NCBI GenBank assembly: GCA_965601665.1 | Contig: OZ271833.1 | Coordinates: forward strand, 1,922,001 to 1,986,000 | Origin: JANQNX01 sp965601665 | Lineage (GTDB): Bacteria; Pseudomonadota; Gammaproteobacteria; Eutrophobiales; Eutrophobiaceae | Length of the DNA: 64,000 bases | Direction: 5' to 3' | Part shown: positions 34,480 through 43,198 of the stretch, in pieces | Layout of the letters: each line of letters starts with the position of its first letter | Position numbering within the stretch: position 1 is the stretch's first letter | Program-made: the position numbers and the translations under genes | The notes under the pieces: generated by a model | Seen by the model: the letters and a program-made list of their open reading frames with translations, nothing else | What the model was told of the DNA's origin: nothing | The model's database searches: none

Positions 34480-36402
34480 TTATGGTCCATCTTCGAAAGT
34501 AAGGCCGTGTTTATTGAAGATATCCAGCATCGGTTGCACCCCTTCCCGGAAATGCTTCCACCTCGCAACAGAATGACGGTAAATAGGTTGTCGTACCTGG
34601 ACGTTGCTGGCGCTCTTCACGACACGTTGATTCTGGTGAAAATCAAAGCAAGCCGTTTCCCATCCCAACCCCAGATAATCAAGCATTTGTCGACTAACTG
34701 ATTCCTGGTTCTGAACCAGTTGCTCATAGTGTACTTCCAGCATGCTATCGGAAAACAGACTGCGCCAGTGTGCCATGATACGGGTGTAATCAACATAGTA
34801 ATTAGCCAGCTCTTTCAGTTCATAGGCATACTTATACCCATCGGCAAAGTAATTTGTATATATTGATACACAGGTATCTACCGGGTTGCGCTGACAATGA
34901 ATAATAAAAGCGTTGGGAAATAATAGCTTAATCAAGCCGACGCGCAGAAAATTGCCCGGTAATTTGTCAGTGACTCGCGTACTTTGTCTACCCGGTTTTG
35001 ATAGCTGTTGAAGGTATTCTGTTGCCTCTTGTTCCATGCGCTTGCCATCAACATCATCAAGAGATACTGGAAATGGCTTGCCGATTAAATTTTGTAAGTT
35101 CTGTTCTATCGCTGCAAACGCCGTTAGTTCACCTGCTCCGTATACTTCAGAATGATTGGAAATAATTTGCTCAACCAGCGTCGTTCCGGAGCGTGGCATG
35201 CCCAGGATAAAGACAGGTAAACGGGAAGGATTGCCAGCAACAGCAGTGGCTTGAAAGAGGCCCTCGTTAAAGTAATCAATGAGTTGATCAATATAGGCAC
35301 TGTTAACAGCAGCATCGTAATCAATTGTTTTGCGTTTTAATGCATTGGCATGCCGGAAATGCTCGAAGGCCTGACTGTAGTCCTTTTGTCCCATATAGGC
35401 CTTGCCCAGCGCATAGTGCAAGTGCATACGATCCTGCTGGTCATCAAAGACCCGCAGTAACGTTGCCAGGTTTTCCGCATCAATTGCAGTGTTGTCAAGC
35501 ATGGTCAGGTAGTGCTGCGCTTCAGCATAACCGTCATCGGTATCTTCAAGCTTTTTGTAGCAGGCCGATGCCTGTTCCTGCTGGCCCAGTTCCTGGTAGG
35601 CAACGCCCATATTTTTTAGCGCCATGCTGTAGTCCGGATTTAGCTCATAGGCCTTCTGATAGCAGGACAGCGCTTTTTCATGCTGGTCCAGTTGCAGGTA
35701 CAGGTTTCCAAGATCGTTATAAACCTCAGCATTATCAGGGCGACGTTCCAACGCTTGCTGACAGTAGTCAATTGCTTCCTTTAACTGTCCAACCTTGCGC
35801 AAGGTTCCTGCCAGCAATGTGTAGAACATGTTTGTTTCAGGGTCGAGTTCAAGCGCTTTTTTATAGTACTTGATGGCATTTTCATATTCCGCGATTTCGT
35901 CATACACGTTGCCCATGTTGCAGTAGGCACCGGCGTGGGCGGGCCTGAGTTGTATGATTTGCTGATATTGTTCCAGTGCCAGTTCATACTTTTTTAGCAA
36001 GCGGTAGGTATTACCCATATTAAGTCGAACAGCAATATTTTGTGGGCCATGTTCAAGGCCTGTTTTATAACTTTCAAGGGCCTCGTCAAATCGTTTCATA
36101 CTTTGCAATACATATCCTTTTGTATTGTAAAACTCGACCTGGTCGGGAAGGATTGCCAGCGCCTTGTTAACTTTCGCAAGAGCACTGTCCGGATTCCCTG
36201 TCTGGGAATCCATGATAGCTGCCGAATTCAACGTCTCTGCACTATTCGGATAACGTGCGAGCAATGATTGGTAGATGTCGTAAGCTTGTTGCAACTGTCC
36301 CTGCTGATGCAAGGACTTCGCATGTTCAAGTTCCCCGGTGATATCTGCGGAACCGGAGTTGCGGGCGCGGCTGAAACGATGCCAGAGAGACGTCCAGTTC
36401 AC
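34480..36402 (-). CDS. TPR-containing sulfotransferase (TPST-like), between two pilin genes
   Basis: A 640-residue soluble protein. Residues 25-310 hold about eight tetratricopeptide repeats (for example AGAYCNMGNVYDEIAEYENA and AEVYNDLGNLYLQLDQHEKA). Residues 395-640 form a sulfotransferase domain: the 5'-phosphosulfate loop is FILGMPRSGTTLVEQI (398-413), the 3'-phosphate site is CQRNPVDTCVSIY (503-515), and VTDKLPGNFL and VHYEQLVQ follow in the usual order. This TPR-sulfotransferase form is related to tyrosylprotein sulfotransferases. TPRs normally bind a protein, so a protein substrate is possible. It lies between two pilin genes on the same strand, 69 bases after pilin 2. There is no signal peptide, which argues for a cytoplasmic reaction. 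Confidence 0.86.
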   Translation of the reverse strand: MNWTSLWHRFSRARNSGSADITGELEHAKSLHQQGQLQQAYDIYQSLLARYPNSAETLNSAAIMDSQTGNPDSALAKVNKALAILPDQVEFYNTKGYVLQSMKRFDEALESYKTGLEHGPQNIAVRLNMGNTYRLLKKYELALEQYQQIIQLRPAHAGAYCNMGNVYDEIAEYENAIKYYKKALELDPETNMFYTLLAGTLRKVGQLKEAIDYCQQALERRPDNAEVYNDLGNLYLQLDQHEKALSCYQKAYELNPDYSMALKNMGVAYQELGQQEQASACYKKLEDTDDGYAEAQHYLTMLDNTAIDAENLATLLRVFDDQQDRMHLHYALGKAYMGQKDYSQAFEHFRHANALKRKTIDYDAAVNSAYIDQLIDYFNEGLFQATAVAGNPSRLPVFILGMPRSGTTLVEQIISNHSEVYGAGELTAFAAIEQNLQNLIGKPFPVSLDDVDGKRMEQEATEYLQQLSKPGRQSTRVTDKLPGNFLRVGLIKLLFPNAFIIHCQRNPVDTCVSIYTNYFADGYKYAYELKELANYYVDYTRIMAHWRSLFSDSMLEVHYEQLVQNQESVSRQMLDYLGLGWETACFDFHQNQRVVKSASNVQVRQPIYRHSVARWKHFREGVQPMLDIFNKHGLTFEDGP

Positions 36403-36471
36403 TAAACCAGAATTGAATGGATGTCTCTTTGAATTAATGCAATGGCAAAAACCATTATTCGGTAAACGGCA

Positions 36472-36927
36472 CTACTTGCAGGCACTTGGAATGAACTTCG
36501 CACTTAGTGTAGTGCTAGCGGCCGCGGCACCGAGTTGGCCGCACTGCCAGGTTTCGCCACCGTCCTCAGAAGAAATTGCAAAACTTTCATTGGAAACCTG
36601 GGGACTAACACCCGTATTTCTCATCGTACTGGTTATAATAACGGTCCCGGTGCCACCACCACCGGTCGTGATCTCGGTGGAGAATGTATATTTACCGGCA
36701 GTGGTTTGTCCTACCGCGGTCAGGTTGACAGGCCATAGAGCCCGTGTCTGGTAATACTCTGCCATACTGCTACGAAATGAGGAGGTGATCTGGATAGCCT
36801 CACTCACCTGAGCGCGGGCCGTATAGTCCTGATAGGAAGGAATTGCTATTGCGGCCAATATACCGATGATAGCGACCACGATCATCAATTCAACCAACGT
36901 AAAACCGTTCTGTATTGTCTGTCGCAT
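36472..36927 (-). CDS. Type IV pilin (class IVa) 2
   Basis: A 151-residue pilin, clearly a paralogue of pilin 1 (shared PSYQDYTARAQV, LTAVGQTTAGKY-like segments, SSEDGGxTW and a C-terminal Cys pair). The leader is MRQTIQNG and the mature N-terminus is FTLVELMIVVAIIGILAAIA with E+5 present. The Cys of WQCGQL and the Cys of IPSACK would form the disulfide loop. It differs in the variable loop (EITTGGGGTGTVIIT). A strong GGAG ribosome-binding site sits 8 bases before the ATG. A degenerate sigma-54-like site is upstream. No strong terminator follows, so it may be co-transcribed with the TPR-sulfotransferase. Confidence 0.94.
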   Translation of the reverse strand: MRQTIQNGFTLVELMIVVAIIGILAAIAIPSYQDYTARAQVSEAIQITSSFRSSMAEYYQTRALWPVNLTAVGQTTAGKYTFSTEITTGGGGTGTVIITSTMRNTGVSPQVSNESFAISSEDGGETWQCGQLGAAAASTTLSAKFIPSACK

Positions 36928-36947
36928 TGTCTACTCCTCACACAGTT

Positions 36948-36961
36948 GCCGCGTTAGCGGC
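36948..36961. repeat. Inverted repeat in the pilin 2 leader
   Basis: GCCGC and GCGGC separated by 4 bases form a small stable hairpin between the pilin 2 start codon and the end of the upstream GT-C gene. In the minus-strand transcript it would lie 21 bases before the start codon, just before the ribosome-binding site, so it could protect the 5' end or tune translation. No T run follows in that direction, so it is not a typical terminator. Confidence 0.4.
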
Positions 36962-36986
36962 CTGTTTATTGTAATAAAATACATCT

Positions 36987-37002
36987 ATCAATGACATCGC
37001 CA
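36987..37002 (-). promoter_or_regulatory. Degenerate sigma-54-like promoter of pilin gene 2
   Basis: On the minus strand TGGCGATGTCATTGAT has TGGC at -24 and TTGAT at -12 with the correct 10-base spacing, but the -12 GC is GA. The start would be about 50-60 bases before the pilin 2 ATG. Position and spacing fit a sigma-54 promoter, but the mismatch at the most conserved base makes it weak or inactive. Confidence 0.35.
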
Positions 37003-37022
37003 TTACCTGATGTAGATACGCG

Positions 37023-38612
37023 TTAAAAAGTTTTCTTAATCAGGCACATATGTTCCAGTTGTTGATTTTGCTCGGTGATGTAATAAACCCTTTTTATAAA
37101 ATTATCATTGTTATTCACTAACTCACAGGGAAATAAAGGCGGAAATATGCCTCTATGATCGACCATATTCATAGCCAGCAAAAAGTGACACGCTGGTGAT
37201 CGACTGAACGATTCCCAGTTGTTAACTGCATCATCAGGATAAACGCCCACGATTCGTTTACTGTATAGCATCACGATGGGGCCCTGAATCGCAAATACAC
37301 ATTCCTGTTTGGGAATTTCTCGTGAGATTTGAAGCAACAACTGTACCGTTCTATGCTGACTGACCAAAATTTTTCTGCCTGCATCGAGTGAAGTCGCCAG
37401 CAACCACTCGCGATTCCGACTAACTGGCACATATTCAGCTGTCACCGGTTCGAACGCTCTTTGTAAAAGAGTGGTAGTAGCCGGTATCAACTGAGCGAGC
37501 AACAATAAGAGTAGAATCGAGTAAACAGGCAGTCCTGGAATATTGCGACGCACAATAATTCTGGCGCCTGTGTACGCATAGAAAAAATAAAGCGGCATTA
37601 ACGGCGACAGGAAACGTGTTTGGAAATGCAGTTCGCCATATGGCCAAAGCAACAAGGCGGCGAGGTAAAATACAAAATAAAATGCGTCTGCATATCCTCG
37701 TCGAAGTCGACTGCCAGCTCCGACAACTACCAGTAGCAGGAACAAAGCGAAAAATAATTGTAAGAACAGACTCAATTCAGAGGCATACATCAGCGTAAAC
37801 AACCAGCACCAGGACTGCCATAGGTTGGTCAACCGTGAGCCTAATGCAGTAATGATGTTATCCACACCTTGGTCGGCTAGCGCATGTATCAATTCGACAT
37901 AATAGCTTTCCGTGGCACTGTTTAATTGTTGTATGCCAAGCCAAGTCAGGTAAGGCAGTATCGAAACCAGCATGGCCAAGCGCCAGCCTGCAGGCCTGTT
38001 GGCCACGAGAAATGCGCTAAAGGCCAGAAAAAGCACCAGACCAATAGAGCGCGTAAGTAATAACAGGCAAACCAGCAAACCGCAGAGCACAGTTGCCGCA
38101 GCGTGTTCTTTTCTGATAAATGACAGTACCGTAAAAAAAAGAAAACTTAACAGGAAATATAAGCTTTCACTCCACAGCTCCTGGGACAGTAACAACATGG
38201 AAGGCGTCAGTGCGCACAGAACCGGTATTAAACAGGCAAGCAGCCTTGAACCTTGCTCGCGATATAGCCATGTGCCCACGCAGATAAAACCCAGGCACCA
38301 GAGTAAGGTGGTAATTTGAGAGGCAAGCGCGGCATCATTGGAGTCAACGCCAAGTAGCGCCAGCAACAATGGATACAACGGTGGAAAGCGATTATGCTCT
38401 ACCAGGTAGCCGTATAGTGGTTGTATCGCATCAACCCAGGGAGAATAAATATCGGCCATTAGCAGGAAAACAGCATCATCGGACAAAAAGCCAACACTCT
38501 TTTCCGGAATAATGAGTGAGAAATACATGGTCACCACTGCCATACAACACACGGACACCCATAACGAATAGTGTTCACCAAGGCGTCTGAATAAAGATTT
38601 CGATAGCGTCAT
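37023..38612 (-). CDS. GT-C-type integral membrane glycosyltransferase (putative)
   Basis: A 529-residue protein with about 10 membrane helices and a C-terminal soluble part of about 120 residues. The first external loop has SVGFLSDDAVFLLMADIYSP, an acidic motif at the place of the catalytic acid in GT-C enzymes. It is followed by NRFPPLYPLLLALLG. Both are shared with the protein at 13505-15091, so they are paralogues from two clusters. The likely donor is a polyprenyl-phosphate sugar, which the neighbouring GT2 at 40470-41429 could make. It lies 25 bases after the YfhO-like gene upstream and 95 bases before pilin 2 on the same strand. Substrate unknown. Confidence 0.7.
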   Translation of the reverse strand: MTLSKSLFRRLGEHYSLWVSVCCMAVVTMYFSLIIPEKSVGFLSDDAVFLLMADIYSPWVDAIQPLYGYLVEHNRFPPLYPLLLALLGVDSNDAALASQITTLLWCLGFICVGTWLYREQGSRLLACLIPVLCALTPSMLLLSQELWSESLYFLLSFLFFTVLSFIRKEHAAATVLCGLLVCLLLLTRSIGLVLFLAFSAFLVANRPAGWRLAMLVSILPYLTWLGIQQLNSATESYYVELIHALADQGVDNIITALGSRLTNLWQSWCWLFTLMYASELSLFLQLFFALFLLLVVVGAGSRLRRGYADAFYFVFYLAALLLWPYGELHFQTRFLSPLMPLYFFYAYTGARIIVRRNIPGLPVYSILLLLLLAQLIPATTTLLQRAFEPVTAEYVPVSRNREWLLATSLDAGRKILVSQHRTVQLLLQISREIPKQECVFAIQGPIVMLYSKRIVGVYPDDAVNNWESFSRSPACHFLLAMNMVDHRGIFPPLFPCELVNNNDNFIKRVYYITEQNQQLEHMCLIKKTF

Positions 38613-38636
38613 AACAGCAGTGACGTTGTAGGCAAA

Positions 38637-40442
38637 TTAACGATCTAAATAGAGCCTGATAACAGTGATGCTCAGCAATAATAAGCAGGCTGCCAATGTA
38701 CAACAGGATAAGATAACGGCAAACATTACCAGACCCGGCAGGCTGAATGAATATGACTGATAGCGACTGAATGCCAACATATCTTCTTTTGCATCCACTG
38801 CAAAGTGTTCGCCGGGAGTGCACTGATTAGCAGTTCCAAACAGGTAGCAGGCAGGGTTCTTGATGTTAAGCCTGTTATTCACTGATGCGCCTATCGGACC
38901 AGGAAATAAATCGCCAGCTGGAAAATTTTCCAGTTGATAACCAAAAATGGGTTCATAACAATTCAGCACTGAAACACCAGTCGTCATCAGATCGTTTCTA
39001 CCATGCAACATCACGTAATTATTATTGTCATCAAGAAAGGCGCCAATACTATGTATTGGTGTAATTTTGCCTGTTGCAGCAACGAAGCGATAGGATTCAG
39101 TGACATCAGCAGCACCATATATCAACGCTGGCTTATATCTGTCGACACTGACATGCTTTTCAAGCAATACAATAGTAACGCTTAGTGTTGCAATTAGTAT
39201 GTACCAGCGGACGTGACTAAATTTATTTAGACAGTAACTACTGATGATCACCAGTGGCAATATATCTATCGCTGTCCACCTTGTTAACAGACTGGAATTT
39301 TTTATATAAGGCAATGACTTCAGCAGCTCATTCCACCATGGATAGTAGGTATTGACTACAACCGGGACAAGCAAGACGACCAGTAAGGCACAAAGACAGA
39401 CCGGTTGTTGTCCTCGCCACAATGGTTGTTTCTTGTAAAAGTAAAGGCCCAACGCGTACAACGTATAACTCATGATTATGAGCATGGGCAGAATGCCGAT
39501 ACTGAAATCAAGGCCGATGTCGGTTGCAGGAAAAGTAAGGTTAACCAGATTTTCAGCAATACCCGGTTCATGGCTGTCAAACAGCGATTTGCCAGTATTA
39601 AATAATGCAGCAAGCAGACCGTTAAAGCCGGGCAAGGAGTATTGATCTCGTGGGAATGCCTTGATATAGAAAAATGCCGGCACCAGTTTTGCCGCAGTAA
39701 GTGACAATGCAATAAAGCCAGAAATGAAAAATCGATACCAGAAATCTGGTTTATCTTCCATAAACAGCCGGTAACAGTAATAAACCCCTATCAGGCTGAT
39801 CAGGATCGGCAACATTAGATTAACCGCGCCAGCATAAATGACATAAGCCATCAGCATGGCTGGAAGGATCAGTCCGGGCGCGATTGTTTGGATGCGATCT
39901 CTTGTCGTAAAATTACATAGCAGACAATAGGCAAGTAAAGGCACCAGCATGAATACATGGTAGGTGAGATGTCCCGTTATCATTCTTGAAGTGTAAAACC
40001 CGTTGAACAGAAAAAGCAGACTGCCTGTAAACGCGCTGGCCGTATCAAATCGAAATATATGTTTTAACAGACAATAACTACCCAGCTGTCCAACAACGGC
40101 AAACAACAGGAAGACACTATAAACACTGTTAATTGGGCCAAGCTGGTTAAATAACAACTGCGGTAAGGAGAAATAGGTAGATTGAGGATTTGGGAAAAAT
40201 GGCAATCCACCACAAAATGCTGGCGTAAACCATGGAATGCTGAATACGTCATTTTGCTGATACCAGAAGTACCCGCTCAATAGCTGTGGCAAAAAATAAG
40301 AGTAGTCCCCGCCTATTGCTCCAGATTGATCCATGAAGAAACGGTTGTAGAAAAAAAGGTAAAACAGCACAGCCACAAGCAACAGGCAAAGCTGCAGAGA
40401 GAACTGTTTAACACTGCTGTTACTGGACCATGACACAGGCAT
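38637..40442 (-). CDS. YfhO-like polytopic membrane protein 1 (putative GT-C)
   Basis: A 601-residue protein with about 12 hydrophobic helices. The start of the first external loop includes GGDYSYFLPQLLSGYFW, followed by CGGLPFFPNPQSTYFSLPQLL and later MITGHLTYHVFMLVPLLAY. These motifs are shared with the protein at 41465-43198 (CGGQPGLANPQSGALSPFNLL, then HGQTTYFTLLLVPLL), and both have NCYEP before the C-terminal domain. They resemble the YfhO family, GT-C proteins acting with a polyprenol-phosphate sugar donor in teichoic-acid and glycan glycosylation. The pair brackets a DPM-like GT2, which supports donor coupling. No exact function can be assigned. Confidence 0.68.
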   Translation of the reverse strand: MPVSWSSNSSVKQFSLQLCLLLVAVLFYLFFYNRFFMDQSGAIGGDYSYFLPQLLSGYFWYQQNDVFSIPWFTPAFCGGLPFFPNPQSTYFSLPQLLFNQLGPINSVYSVFLLFAVVGQLGSYCLLKHIFRFDTASAFTGSLLFLFNGFYTSRMITGHLTYHVFMLVPLLAYCLLCNFTTRDRIQTIAPGLILPAMLMAYVIYAGAVNLMLPILISLIGVYYCYRLFMEDKPDFWYRFFISGFIALSLTAAKLVPAFFYIKAFPRDQYSLPGFNGLLAALFNTGKSLFDSHEPGIAENLVNLTFPATDIGLDFSIGILPMLIIMSYTLYALGLYFYKKQPLWRGQQPVCLCALLVVLLVPVVVNTYYPWWNELLKSLPYIKNSSLLTRWTAIDILPLVIISSYCLNKFSHVRWYILIATLSVTIVLLEKHVSVDRYKPALIYGAADVTESYRFVAATGKITPIHSIGAFLDDNNNYVMLHGRNDLMTTGVSVLNCYEPIFGYQLENFPAGDLFPGPIGASVNNRLNIKNPACYLFGTANQCTPGEHFAVDAKEDMLAFSRYQSYSFSLPGLVMFAVILSCCTLAACLLLLSITVIRLYLDR

Positions 40443-40469
40443 ACCGTAACGATGGAATGTATGAGGTGT

Positions 40470-41429
40470 TTATTTCCAGTTTTCCAACTCCAGGATAAAG
40501 TCCTGATAATGCTTTGCCGGGATAAACATCCTGTTCGACTTATTGGCGAGGATAATAAAAAGGATAAAAATAGAAATCATCAACGACTGGATAAATATGA
40601 TTGTAAAAATACCCATCGTGCTTGATGCCCAACCCGGAATGGCAAGCGCAGTAAACAATTTTATAAAAAAAACGATACCGATACTGATCAGGGCTAACAG
40701 GCATAAAAGGAAAGAAACGATTAGCGTTCTAAGAAGTACAACATCACTGAATACGGCAATAGCGCTTAGCCCCAGCAAAACCAGTGAGGGAAAGTTCATG
40801 CTGGCCTGGCCTGCATAACGCTTTCCACGCCGTGTTGATAACATGGTTAAAGGCAGGCCTGATCGTAGTATCGTGGAGGCGACATGGTTCCACAGGGTTT
40901 CCTTGTAGATTAATTTTTTTAGCTGTAATTTTGGTATTAAACAGAAATTGCCGAAAGAAATTGTTTCACCGGTTAATACTCTGAAAATCAATTTGTAGCA
41001 ATAATAACCAAGCTTAAACGCTTTACTCTCAGAGCGCTTGTCTCTTCTTGCAATAATAATGTTGTCGCGTTTATCCCGGTAGCTTTGGAGCATATCAGGG
41101 ATATATATCGGATTATCCTCACCATCCGAGTCCATGATAATAACAGCATCAAACTCAAGACTATCAACAACATGAGCAAGCCCTATAGTGATCGCTTTCT
41201 GGTGGCCCAGATTACAGTTTAAATGCAGGACATCAATTCTGTTGATAGAGTCATATTCGTTCATTTGGGCGTCAATAGCACCTGGCTGCACAGTAGATGC
41301 ATCATTGATGACAACAACACTGACCTCCATGCCAGACAAATCCTGCTGATTAATATCCTGCAGTAATATGGTCAATGATTCCCAGTCATTAAATACCGGT
41401 GTCACGAGTACCAGTTTTATGTTGTCCAT
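40470..41429 (-). CDS. Membrane-anchored GT2, polyprenol-phosphate sugar synthase-like
   Basis: A 319-residue GT2 with C-terminal membrane helices. The catalytic domain shows LVLVTPVFNDWESLTILLQ, VVVINDASTVQPG, the DxD motif in VIIMDSDGEDNPIYI, and NLGHQKAITIGL, the last typical of the GtrB/DPM1 group. Two hydrophobic helices (about 215-245 and 260-295) follow, like GtrB, which makes undecaprenyl-phosphate glucose. It sits between two YfhO-like proteins, consistent with a three-component glycosylation set (synthase plus GT-C enzymes). The sugar is not identifiable. Confidence 0.86.
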   Translation of the reverse strand: MDNIKLVLVTPVFNDWESLTILLQDINQQDLSGMEVSVVVINDASTVQPGAIDAQMNEYDSINRIDVLHLNCNLGHQKAITIGLAHVVDSLEFDAVIIMDSDGEDNPIYIPDMLQSYRDKRDNIIIARRDKRSESKAFKLGYYCYKLIFRVLTGETISFGNFCLIPKLQLKKLIYKETLWNHVASTILRSGLPLTMLSTRRGKRYAGQASMNFPSLVLLGLSAIAVFSDVVLLRTLIVSFLLCLLALISIGIVFFIKLFTALAIPGWASSTMGIFTIIFIQSLMISIFILFIILANKSNRMFIPAKHYQDFILELENWK

Positions 41430-41464
41430 ATTGATTCCCGGATTATTGTTGTGTGATGCTAATG

Positions 41465-43198
41465 TTATGTTCTTTTGAACAATACTAATGACGTTAAGAT
41501 TATAACTGCCACGATTACAAACAGGATATATAAGCCCGTTTTAAAGCCGATACTTTCGTAACTTATGGCTAACATACCCTTTCCTGCGGGTAATTTCAGA
41601 GCCAGCAAACCACTGTCGTCAATAATTAATTCATCACTGTTCTCGCCATGTCGCCAGCCAGGGTGGTAATTCTGGTTGATGACTGCAATGTCTGGTTCGG
41701 TTAAATCATAGCTTACGTTGATTGTGTTTGGCGCAATTTTCATACCCAGATTGCCCTTATCATTTTTCAGTCTTATCATGGGTATATCAGGTTTTGTATG
41801 ATTGATAAATGTTGTCGGCTCATAACAATTAAGTAACCCATTATTTCGCGCAATAATAGGATAACTGTTATTAAAGTCACCATTAACTTGTATAAATGAT
41901 TTGTCCATGTTGATCGCTGTTGCGGGCGATTGCATATCCTTTAAGGCGACTTTTAACAATGGCCAGTTTGCCCAGGAATATAGAAGTGTAAGCAACAGGA
42001 ACGTGCATAGTGTCAATGCCTGCACAAAATTCTTTTTCATTATTCCAGTACCACCATGAATTAGCTGACACGATAGAAAAACTATACACAGCGAAACAAT
42101 CAGGAGGGTACTGGCGATAAACTTGAAAGGCGCGCGAATGTTTTCAAGTAAGGGCAGGCTTGACAGCATCGCCCATAGCGAACCGGTATCAGTCGCGCCA
42201 AGTGATAGCCAGGTTGCCACCACAATAGTAATCAGCATAGACCATTTTGGTATCATTGAACCTGGAACAAGGAGGTAAATGGTAGCCAATAGTATCGGCA
42301 CAAGTCCAATGTAGGCGAGATATCCCAACCTGAACAAGTCCGTTCCTTCACGGCTTATCGTTGCATAGTAAAGAAGCTGATCGGCATCCAGCAGCAATTC
42401 CATTAACGCGCCAGGCATCACCGACTCGACATGTGTTACGTTGCGTGGATAGGCGGTCAGGAAATCGAATACAGGCAACAACCTTGGAAGCGCAATCAAC
42501 GTAGTCATCAAGCTCGCAGCAAATAAAAGCAACAATAAATCCCACCGCCGTTGTTGCCATGCCATACCCAGTGTTACCATCAATAAAGCCGGTGCAGTAT
42601 AAATTAGGACATGGTAACCATCCTGGTAAATAATAAGCGAAAGTGTCAGTGTCAGGGTAACTACATGCCTCACAGCATTGCGGAAACTGGCAGTAGAGAG
42701 GTAATAGTCGAACAATACCCATATCAACAGCGGAACTAGCAATAATGTGAAATAGGTAGTTTGACCATGAAGAACACGTCCGAACATGAGTCCGTTACCC
42801 GCCCAGATAATGAACCCGGGCAACGCAGGCAAATAGTATTGACTTAATCGTTTGCTCAGAAAAAGAAAACCCAGTAGCCCCAATGCTGCATTCAGCAATA
42901 GTTCCAGCTTGAACTGTACAACGGGCGAAAACATCAGGCCCAGCAAATTGAAAGGTGATAGTGCTCCTGACTGAGGATTGGCAAGTCCGGGCTGACCGCC
43001 ACATAGCCAGAACATCCAGTGCAATAGCTGCCCGTCACGCAGGTTGCTGTTCACAGCGAGTTGCCATGCATTAAAGTAATCGTGGTCGACAATACCAACC
43101 GCGTTGAACCTGGACAGCAAAGGGAAGTAAATTAGTGTAAAGCCTGCCAACCCGGCAAGGAAACAGATAAACAAGCGGTACTTGTTACTTGCCTGCAT
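41465..43198 (-). CDS. YfhO-like polytopic membrane protein 2 (putative GT-C)
   Basis: A 577-residue paralogue of the protein at 38637-40442, with about 12 membrane helices. Shared landmarks are CGGQPGLANPQSG in the first large loop, HGQTTYFTLLLVPLLIWVL, LPLLENIRAPFKFIASTLLI, and NCYEPTTF before a beta-rich C-terminal domain. It has a typical YfhO-like ending: INQNYHPGWR, then a short soluble domain and a final helix. The YfhO-type phrase about an uncomfortable Gly-Trp-Arg end (YHPGWR) is frequent in this family. It overlaps the sulfatase-GDPD gene by 14 bases, so all three are probably one transcript. Confidence 0.72.
   Translation of the reverse strand: MQASNKYRLFICFLAGLAGFTLIYFPLLSRFNAVGIVDHDYFNAWQLAVNSNLRDGQLLHWMFWLCGGQPGLANPQSGALSPFNLLGLMFSPVVQFKLELLLNAALGLLGFLFLSKRLSQYYLPALPGFIIWAGNGLMFGRVLHGQTTYFTLLLVPLLIWVLFDYYLSTASFRNAVRHVVTLTLTLSLIIYQDGYHVLIYTAPALLMVTLGMAWQQRRWDLLLLLFAASLMTTLIALPRLLPVFDFLTAYPRNVTHVESVMPGALMELLLDADQLLYYATISREGTDLFRLGYLAYIGLVPILLATIYLLVPGSMIPKWSMLITIVVATWLSLGATDTGSLWAMLSSLPLLENIRAPFKFIASTLLIVSLCIVFLSCQLIHGGTGIMKKNFVQALTLCTFLLLTLLYSWANWPLLKVALKDMQSPATAINMDKSFIQVNGDFNNSYPIIARNNGLLNCYEPTTFINHTKPDIPMIRLKNDKGNLGMKIAPNTINVSYDLTEPDIAVINQNYHPGWRHGENSDELIIDDSGLLALKLPAGKGMLAISYESIGFKTGLYILFVIVAVIILTSLVLFKRT

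Noticed and set aside
34471..34482. TGGCACTTGC on the minus strand, resembling a sigma-54 site
   Set aside because: Only 5 bases separate GG and GC where 10 are needed, and it overlaps the end of the TPR-sulfotransferase gene.
35325..35873. 182-codon open frame antisense to the TPR-sulfotransferase
   Set aside because: Composition (Pro, Cys, His, Arg rich) is that of a shadow frame over TPR codons; no start signal or family motif.
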